Shown: positions 56,918-64,000 of the stretch, piece by piece
How positions within the stretch are numbered: position 1 is the first letter of the stretch
Layout of the letters: the number at the start of each line of letters is the position of its first letter
Source of the DNA: Symmetrospora coprosmae
Lineage: Eukaryota; Basidiomycota; Cystobasidiomycetes; Symmetrosporaceae
Assembly (NCBI GenBank): GCA_008802785.1
Contig: VUYT01000044.1
Span: 1-64,000, forward strand
Direction: 5' to 3'
Length of the DNA: 64,000 nucleotides
Position numbers and translations under genes: made by a program
Notes under the pieces: model-generated
Database searches by the model: none
Told to the model about the DNA's origin: nothing
What the model saw: the letters and a program-made list of their open reading frames with translations, nothing else

Positions 56918-59909
56918 CTAGTCGACATCCATGTCTGGCTTCTTTGCCTCTGCCTCATCGTCGAGCTCGGTAATCTCGGCGTCGCCGTTGGCTTCCGGCT
57001 CCTTTTCTGACTGCTGCTGCTGCTGCTTCTTGGGCTCCTCCTTCTTGGGCGCCTCGGTCGTCGCGGCCTTTGGCTTTGGCTTGTTAAGGATGGGTCGGCA
57101 GAAGCTGCGGAAGAGGTTCCAAGCTGCATCAGCGCGGACTCGTTGCAAGGACGACCGGGGTCCACCCATCCACTCACTACTGGACCTCCTCGGCACGCTT
57201 CCTAATCTCGGTCGAGGTGAAAGCAGGCGCCTCGTCCTTCCTCCTCTCTGCCTGCTTCGCCCCCTGGTCATCGAGCCACTTTTGCGTGTTTGCGCACTTC
57301 TCAATGACGGACTGGAGGTCCTGCTCGCTGAGGTGCGCGTACTTTTCATCGCCAGACGTCGCCTTGCTCATGAAGTCCACCACTGCCTCGCGAATGACTT
57401 TAAGAGCCCGAGGGCGCTCTTCGGTCTCTCGAAACCGAAAGGCCACCGGGTCGCCAACCTTCTTGAGGCCATCGAGCTTGGCAACGTACGCCGACTTGCT
57501 CGCATCCTCGCCCTCCTCCGAGTACAGCCAGTCCTCAGCCGCCGTCAGGTCGGACCGGAAGCTGTCCTTGTCGGCAGCAGGCATGTAAGCTGACCACTGG
57601 CCGTCAATCTTATCGCGCGCCTCGTAAATGTACTCCTCAAGAGCGTTCTTGCGGTCCTGTTGATTAGAAGGCATCGCTCAAAGCATCAGCGCAGGCCCGC
57701 GTTGGACAATGTCGTCATCGAACCCACCTCAGTCTCGGCGACGAGCTTGTCCGAAGCAAACATCTGTCCCTCCTGCTCGCGCAGGCTGGCGACGACCGAC
57801 GAGTCAAGTCCGGATGCGCCAAAGACACCTGGCACCTCCTTCTTGACGACCTTCTTCTGCTTCTTGGTCGGTGCCGGGGCAGCCTCGGCACCATCTGCTG
57901 GTGCGTCGGCCGGGGTGGTGTCCATGGGGACCTCCTCCTCCTGCTCAGACTCCTCAAGCACGTAAGGCGAGCCGAAAGTGAAGATGCCGTGGATATCGAG
58001 GCGTGCCTTGACCTTGACGGTCGAGTGCTCGCCGTTCTTGTCCGGCTTGACGTTCTTGACCGTGTACTTGGCGATCCAAGGGTTGGTGCCGGCAGGGATG
58101 TCGGCGCCCTCGGCGTAGCGCGCCTCCAGGTCAAAGGCGTCCTTCCTGCGGAGGGTGATGGTCCGGTTCGCGGGGATGGCAGTGCCCTTCTCGAGGACAC
58201 GGATCGACGTCTCGTTGTCAACATCGTTCTTCTCCCAGCAGATGTCGATCGGGTAGGCGTTGATGTCGGTGACGGCAAAGTCTCGGACTCGGAAGACGGG
58301 CGAAAGGATGGCGCAGGCGAGGGTAGCACCGCGGGCGATGGCCTCGTCTTGGTTGGTGGTGAAGGAAAGCGTCTTGCCGAAGAAATCCTGGATGCGGTTC
58401 TTGAGCGCTGGGATACGGGTCGAGCCTCCGACGAGCTCGATCGAGTCAATCTCCTCCTTTGACAACCCAGCCTCTGCAAGCGCCTTCTCGAGAGGCTGAA
58501 CAGTCTTCTCGAGCAGAGGAGCAATGAGCTCCTCGAACTGCTCTCGGCTGAGCGAGCCAGACGCATCGACATCGTTCATGATGCTCTCAACCGAGATGGG
58601 TGCGTTGGCGTTGGCCGAGAGGATCTTCTTGAGCTTCTCGACGGCGGTTGCCAAGCGGAAGGTCGCCTTGGGATTGCTGAGCACATCGATCTTGTACTTT
58701 GCCTTGAACTCTTCGGCAAAGTGGTTGACGAGGGCCCGGTCAAAGTCTCGTCCTCCAAAATTCTTGTCCCACGTGGTGGACTTGACTACGAGCTTGCCCT
58801 TGTTCATGGCGGCAATGGTGACCTGGAAGTCAGAGTACCCAATGTCGACAAAGGCGACGTGGCGGGGCGGAGTCTCGATCTCGGGGAGGTCGGTCTTGGT
58901 GATACCGTAGCCAAGGGCTGTCGCAGTCGTGTCGTTGATGAGGCGGAGAGGATTCAGACCAGCAATCTCGGCGGCGTCAAGAACGGCCCGGCGTTGCGTG
59001 TCGGTGTAGTACGCTGGGACCGAGATGACGACATCGTTGATGAGGCCGCCGTGCTCTTTGGCTGCAATCTCTCGGAGGTGGCCGAGGTACATGCCGTAGA
59101 GCTGCGTGGCGGAGAAGACCTGCTCCTCGCCAAGGTAGTTGACCTGTCGAAGAGAACAACGTGTCGAGCGCGTCAGCTGCCTGCCTGGAACGCGGACCGA
59201 GGAAGGCCATGAGAAGTGCAAGAGTCAGACTCACCTTGACGCCAATGGTGCCCTTCGCATCGACGAGCTCGGGAATGATGAACTTCTTCTCGTACTCGCT
59301 GATTTCCGGGTCTGACAGGCTCCTGCCGATGAGGCGCTTGAGCGAGCCGACCGTGTTGCGGAAGTTGCTGGTCTCCTGCGACTTTGCTGCCTCTCCTGCG
59401 CATCGGTTCCTTGGGCCAAAGCCGACGAGCGTAGGAGTGAGACGGTTCGAGCTGTCTGAGGTCGCGCAACACTCCCGCGTCAGCGTCGTTGTCGCCGCCA
59501 CGTCTTCGCCCTCGACGAAATTGTCGAGAGCTCACCATTAAGGATGACATCGACACCTATGAAGGCAGGCAGGCGACAGGAGCAGAATGCAGTCCGTCAG
59601 CATCATATCCCTAGCAGCCGCGTTACAGCCGCTCCTGCTCTGCCTCTCTGGCTGACCTCTGTTGCGCGCAAGTCCAATCTGCACGACACAAGGGGAATAC
59701 GGTTCAGCTTGCCAGCATCACTCATGGCTCGCTTGGCTACATGCATGCACACACCTTGCTGCTCATAGAGCCGAAATCGATACCGACGACAGAAGTCCTG
59801 CATTGCGTCGTGAATGCGTGTGAGCCGTCCATCATCAGCGTCTGACGCGCTCGAGTGCTCTGCAAGGCCCATGGCTTCGGGCCTGCGCTCTAGGTCAGGG
59901 AACTCACAT
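56918..59909 (-). CDS. SSE1: HSP110-type Hsp70 exchange factor (SSE1-like)
   Basis: The nucleotide-binding domain starts MTSVVGIDFGSMSSK, then IGLARNRGVDVILND and NRLTPTLVGFGPRNRC. These are spread over several tiny exons: 59755-59797, one near 59665-59690, and one near 59540-59557. Landmarks are NYLGEEQVFSATQLYGMYL, VVISVPAYYTDTQRRAVLDA, LINDTTATALGYGI, AFVDIGYSDFQVTIAAM, ELVGGSTRIPALKNRIQDFF and NQDEAIARGATLACAI. The substrate-binding part has the long acidic loop (EESEQEEEVPMDTTP) typical of Hsp110. The helical end is RKNALEEYIYEARDKIDGQW to a KPDMDVD terminus. It exchanges nucleotide on Hsp70 and holds unfolded clients. The ATG appears to be split by an intron (AT at 59908-59909, G at 59797). 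Confidence 0.93.
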
Positions 59910-60193
59910 GATGACTGCAGATGGGCGGTGTGTATTGGAGATCTGACCAAGTAGAATGTGCGGACGAAGCGAAGTCTGCTATGTCCTTGTTTGGGTGGGC
60001 GTCTGGAGCTGGAGGAGGGCATCCACCCTTCTGCCTGCGCTCGCTCAGTCGGGCTCGTGCTTTCGAGAAATTTCGCTGCAGAGGGCTCGCCACCGCGCGT
60101 TTTCACCATTCAACGGCACTATGATAGCTAGGAAGAGGTCGAGAGCGATATCTAGACAACAACACGTAAAGAGAATTACTGCCACGCGTTCAA

Positions 60194-62036
60194 TCAGCTA
60201 CTGTTGAGCCGCCCGCGTTCGGCCTTTTCCTCCCGCTCCTGATCGTACAGAATGGGCGAGAGCTCTCCGACAAAGCTGCCGAATTCGTCGTCTTTGCCAG
60301 TCCGCCCGTCCAGCTTTGGCCTCTGGAGCCGACCTTTTGTGTCGCCGTCGTCGGAGACGCTGCTCCTGTCGCTGTCCAAGCTGTCCTTGGCCATGCTCCA
60401 TCCGTTTGCTTCATCATTGAAGCCTGACCGCTCCTGCTGCTCCGCTTTCCGCCCCTGCCTGTTCAGCGTGGGCAAGGAAAAGGTCTCGACGCCGTCGTCT
60501 TCTTCTCCCGGTTTCCGCGGGCCGCCCACCATCTCCTCCTCGTCCTCGCCAAAGTCGGCTTTCTGCTTTATTGGCACTTCAGGCTTCTTGGACGACAGCA
60601 CGGCAACTCCGAGGATGAGGACGATGATGCTGAGCCAGATCATGGCAAATACCCAGCTCTTGAAGTTGTCATACTGGTCCAAGTAAGTGAGTGAGTTGAG
60701 GAAGCCCGATGCCGTGTAGGTCTGCTTATGAGATGAGTCAGCCAGAAACCAAGTGTAGAAGCAGGAAGAGCCTGGACTGCTTACGGCAAAGAAGAGCGGC
60801 ACGACCAAGGTGGACTCGTAGACCTTCAGACCTGCGGAAGTGACGGACGGAAGCCTGGACGTCAGTCAGGCCGCACAGTCACATAGCCAGGCCTGGCCAG
60901 ACTCACCCTTGTTGAGACAGTAGATCTGGGCGATGGCGGCCACAATCAGGAGGAGGACGATGAAGATGGATAGTGGATGCGCGAGTTGGTTCCCTTCGGA
61001 CCCGCCAGAGGACGAGATGAGCTTGACGGCGGATTTGGCGAATACCAGTGTTTGTCCGGCGAGGAGACCGCCCGTTGTCGCCCATGCCACGCCAGACAGC
61101 TTTCTCAGGACAATGTCGGGTTTGGAGACGGTCCACCGCTCGATGCTCTGCTTGATGCCAAAGCGGATCATCCTGCCCCATCTGTCTGCCTTCTGGAGGA
61201 AGGTCTCGTTGCTGGGCGCTCGTGCAGAACTGAGGCGCGCGTCCGGATCGGCCTCGTTCTCGAGCGCCTCTCGCTCGGTCCACACGCGGCCGATGATGCT
61301 GCTCATGCGAAACGCGAGGAGTGTGACGAGCTCGAGGGCGACAAAGTACAGAATCCAGCCCCAGCGCGCCCACAGACCCTTGATGGTCTCGAGGTTCAGG
61401 TTGTTCTCGACGTCCTGGGCTGTCGATACGCGCAGGTTGCCAAAGCCAACGATTCCACATACGCCCAGGATGATGACGAGGGTGCCGGCAATGTCCATGC
61501 GAGTGATGCACGTCCCGATGAAGATCTTTGTAAATATGACGTTGAAGATCAAGGAGGTCGAGCCGAGCGGCGCGACGCTACATGCGTGACGACAGAGCGG
61601 GGTAGTCAGCGCACTGATCATCACAGTTCAAGCAGGCGAGCCGCACTTACTATGCAGCCTCCATGTATTCGAGCGCGAGCGTGCTGCCGACGAGCTGGCT
61701 GATGACATACAAGCCGAGACCAAGCAGCCAGAGCGGTCTGAGCCAGTCGCGCCGGCGCTGCGCTGGAGGAATCTTCTCATTGCGGGTATGATCCAGCTTT
61801 GTGATGGCGACGCCTGCTGCGTTGGCGACGGATGCGCCTGTGTGGTGGAGCAATCATTCAATTGCAGTGTCAGCTCTCATCAATCTAGGGTCGAGGTCGC
61901 CACTAAAGGCACGCGCACCCAGGCAGATGAAGAGGCCTATCAAGAAGTCTGTCGCAGTGTATGTCTTGTAGACTGTCGGGAGATCTTGTACGGGTGTGCT
62001 GCCCACGTCGGGGACATCCGTCACGGTCGAGTTCAT
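60194..62036 (-). CDS. NIPA-type magnesium transporter
   Basis: Five predicted exons run from ATG 62036 (MNSTVTDVPDVGSTPVQDL). Membrane segments are TATDFLIGLFICLGASVANA, PLWLLGLGLYVISQLVGSTL, LEYMEAAYVAPLGSTSLIFN (the NIPA signature), AGTLVIILGVCGIVGFG, ILYFVALELVTLLAF, VAWATTGGLLAGQTLVFA, LSIFIVLLLIVAAIAQIYCL, LKVYESTLVVPLFFAV, TWFLADSSHK and WVFAMIWLSIIVLILGVAVL. The C-terminus is long, cytosolic, acidic and Ser-rich (residues after VPIKQKADFGEDEEE). NIPA proteins (DUF803) carry Mg2+ in Golgi, endosomes or plasma membrane. A large loop between segments 5 and 6 is unusually long and basic. Confidence 0.85.
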
Positions 62037-63070
62037 CGTCTTGAAGGCGGACGCAGCATGATGAAGTCAAGGGGGGAAAGGGCAGCAAGAGCAGCAGGCC
62101 TCGTCCACTTCTGGCCGGGTTGATTCAGGTTCAACAGCCGGGAAAGGGCAAGAGATGACCATGAAGAGGGGAGGCAGTATATTGTGTGAGGTGTGAAGCG
62201 TGCGAAGCGCTGTGTGTTTGGCTATCCAGCTCCGAGGCTCCTCGGGCGTCTCTCTTCAGCGGTCGCAGTGCAGGCTGGCCTCCGTCAACCAGAGCCAGAG
62301 AAGGCAGCCAGCATCGAACAGACACACTGCAAGGCAGAGCGAACGCACGGGCCACGCGAGGCGGCGAAATGGGCAGACTGATAGGATGCGCATTTGCCTA
62401 TAACTGACGTGCTGCCTGGACCCTCCTGAGGGAGTCCGGGCAGAGGCGTCTGAGGAGGTTCGAGAATCATGCATGCATCCCACATAGTCCCGGCACCGAA
62501 GCATTGAGCTGCCATACATGGTCTACCTTCCCCTGCCACCAGGTAACTCCTTCATCTCCTTCATAATCCCTCCCAGCGCACAACAATATCCTGGCTACCT
62601 TCGCTCTCGGTGGTACGACTGCCTGCCCTTGTCTGGCACTTCGCCCGCCCCGGACATTGCCGGGTATACCGCCCGACGGAGGCCGCATCGGACAGACGCG
62701 TTTCGGCTCACTGCTGTAACACCAAGCAAGCAAGCAAGCAAGCAAGCACGGTGTGCTGCATCCACACCGCACACCGTCCTGCCCATCCTCAACCCGCACA
62801 AAGGACAATGACGGAGAGGCGCAAATACAGTGCCCCTTCCCTCCCGATATCGGACAGTCGTCGTCCGCGGTGGTGCGACCACTCGATGCATTGGTGAGAT
62901 GGCCATTCGTCCGTTTAAAGAGCCAGGCGCGTCTCTCCTCTCTCCTCTCTCCTCTCTCCTCTCTCCTCTCTCCTCTCTCCTCTTCCCTCTTCACACCATC
63001 TTCCACACCATCCGCCTCACACGGAAGCGCACCTCACACCCCTCTTTAAAGCCCAACCCGCACAACCTCT
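62037..63070. other. Divergent promoter region with simple repeats
   Basis: The 1-kb gap lies between the NIPA-type gene and the B12D-like gene. It holds (AAGC)n at 62723-62748 and a (CTCTCCT)7-type pyrimidine tract at 62932-62982, about 90 bp upstream of the next ATG. A long minus-strand open frame across the tract is repeat-driven and not called. Confidence 0.65.
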
Positions 63071-63677
63071 ATGTCTTGCACCAAAGCCTGTGGCCGAGCC
63101 TGCAGCAAGGCCATGCTTGGCGCCACCAGGTCCACCGCCCCTGCCATAGCGGCCCTGCACTTGCCTCCCAGCATGCAAGCAGCCCGCCTTCAGACCAACG
63201 CCGCAACCTCGGGTGTGAGTGACTGTCCAGGGAACTCGCCCATAGACTCGGTCCTGAATCTTCTCCCCAATGGCAGCACGCCAAGTCAGACCAACACTCG
63301 CATGGCTCGGGCCGCCAGAGCATGTTCGACCTCGAGCCAGAGGTGTACCCGCTCATCGCAATCGTCGTCCTCGCCTGCTCCGGCGGGACGTACATGGCGC
63401 TCAACAAGATTGCCAAGGACCAGGATCTCCGGCTCATGCGCACCGACCCGCACAAGCCCGTCCACGAGCCGCTCAACTGGGACAAGAAAGACAAGTTCGG
63501 CGTGCAGCGCGGCGGCGAGACGTTCAAAGACCACCAAGGTGCGCCGAAATTCCGGCTGCGATTGGAAGGTGCGCGCCGTGGCAGAACAGTCTTTGACGGA
63601 AGCTTCACTCGGTTTCAGGCTGGACGATGATTCGCGCCAAGGCGGAGCAGGAGGCTGCTCAGCGGGAACAGGAGTGA
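63071..63677 (+). CDS. B12D/MLRQ (NDUFA4)-like mitochondrial membrane protein
   Basis: Three exons. The N-terminal about 50 residues (MSCTKACGRACSKAMLGATR, then ALHLPPSMQAARLQ) fit a mitochondrial presequence. After an intron ending CAATGGCAG comes HAKSDQHSHGSGRQSMFDLE. The single membrane segment with family signature is EVYPLIAIVVLACSGGTYMA, followed by DQDLRLMRTDP and LNWDKKD. A second intron (GTGCGC donor, TTTCAG acceptor) leads to WTMIRAKAEQEAAQREQE and stop 63677. Ignoring that intron would give a longer basic end instead. Relatives associate with respiratory complexes I or IV. Confidence 0.75.
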
Positions 63678-63884
63678 TGCTCCAGTCCCTGCTTCAGCTG
63701 GCTTTGTCTAGCCATTCACCAATACTGTCACTTTGCTGCCCTCGATACTCTGCGTGATCCGTTGCTTGTTGTACTAGACCTTCTTATACAGCACGCGCAC
63801 TTCCGTTAAGAGCATTCCGTCTTCTAGAGCTAAGAAAGCAACAGACAGGCCTCCAGATGACCATCAGATTGACCGTGCCGTTTC

Positions 63885-64000
63885 CTACGCACCCATCTTT
63901 AGCGTCGCCAGGTCGGGCATGGTGCCATTGCTCATAGCGAGGCTTGCGACGTTGGCATCTTTGCCCTGAAGGGACTGCGAAGGTGCTGATGCTGGGAAAA
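63885..64000 (-). CDS. 3' end of a gene running off the window
   Basis: The minus-strand frame open from the window edge reads FPASAPSQSLQGKDANVASL, then AMSNGTMPDLATLKMGA and TAG at 63885-63887. It looks like a genuine C-terminus by composition, but the fragment is too short to assign. The start and product are outside the window. Confidence 0.45.
   Translation of the reverse strand, partial: FPASAPSQSLQGKDANVASLAMSNGTMPDLATLKMGA

Noticed and set aside
58260-59212. Plus-strand frames opposite HSP110
   Set aside because: They are shadows of a strongly conserved chaperone exon.
62467-63006. 180-codon minus-strand open frame (EERGERREERGERREER type)
   Set aside because: It is generated by the CTCTCCT repeat read on the other strand, with no family features, no start context, and an overlap with the promoter of the B12D-like gene.
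1-64000. Search for LTR or other retroelements, DNA transposons and CRISPR arrays
   Set aside because: No long terminal repeats, polymerase or transposase motifs, or regularly spaced repeats were seen; only simple repeats and the tRNA-like pair remain.

Overview
The window is nuclear DNA from a filamentous or yeast-like basidiomycete, most probably a smut-type fungus (Ustilaginomycotina or a close relative). The evidence is the GC-rich, gene-dense layout, many short introns (about 40-90 nt, GTGAGT/GTGCGT donors, CTRAY branch sites, CAG acceptors), intergenic gaps of 0.1-1 kb, and the gene families present. The lineage is an inference. I rebuilt the gene models by hand from splice signals and reading-frame continuity, so exon edges are predictions. 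I saw no retroelement, no complete transposon and no CRISPR array.

Left part (1-16 kb): a 52-base poly(G) tract, then mostly minus-strand housekeeping genes. These are a WW-domain Gly/Gln-rich protein, a tandem beta-propeller coronin-7, a serine-rich tail-anchored protein of unknown function, mitochondrial methionyl-tRNA formyltransferase (FMT1), the nucleolar rRNA m5C methyltransferase NOP2, a small DMAC1-like inner-membrane protein with a reading-frame break, and a BAG-domain co-chaperone.

Middle-left (16-32 kb): two Het-C family genes in convergent orientation bracket a membrane-anchored aldehyde dehydrogenase and glyoxalase II. They are followed by the CAAX protease RCE1 and an arrestin-like protein.

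Middle (33-43 kb): a small extremely cysteine-rich protein, a secreted glycerophosphodiester phosphodiesterase, two related GNAT acetyltransferases in divergent orientation around an AN1 zinc-finger gene and a DUF202 membrane protein, and a hexose-type MFS transporter.

Right part (43-64 kb): a RAD51-paralog gene and MSH6 share a 305-bp divergent promoter carrying two ACGCGT boxes, as expected for joint G1/S control of DNA repair. Then come an intron-bearing tRNA-Leu(AAG)-like gene and a second partial copy in the opposite orientation. These two bracket a GIY-YIG-domain gene and an unrecognised nuclear-looking gene. Next are eIF2B-delta (GCD2), an HSP110/SSE1 chaperone whose start codon appears split by an intron, a NIPA-type Mg2+ transporter, a B12D/MLRQ-like mitochondrial protein, and the 3' end of one more gene.

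The most unusual items are the split HSP110 start codon, a 9-nt microexon in glyoxalase II that encodes a metal-ligand aspartate, a hairpin over the branch point and acceptor of an FMT1 intron, the tRNA-like inverted pair, the GIY-YIG gene, the 18-cysteine tail protein, and the local inverted duplicate pairs (Het-C, GNAT, tRNA-like).
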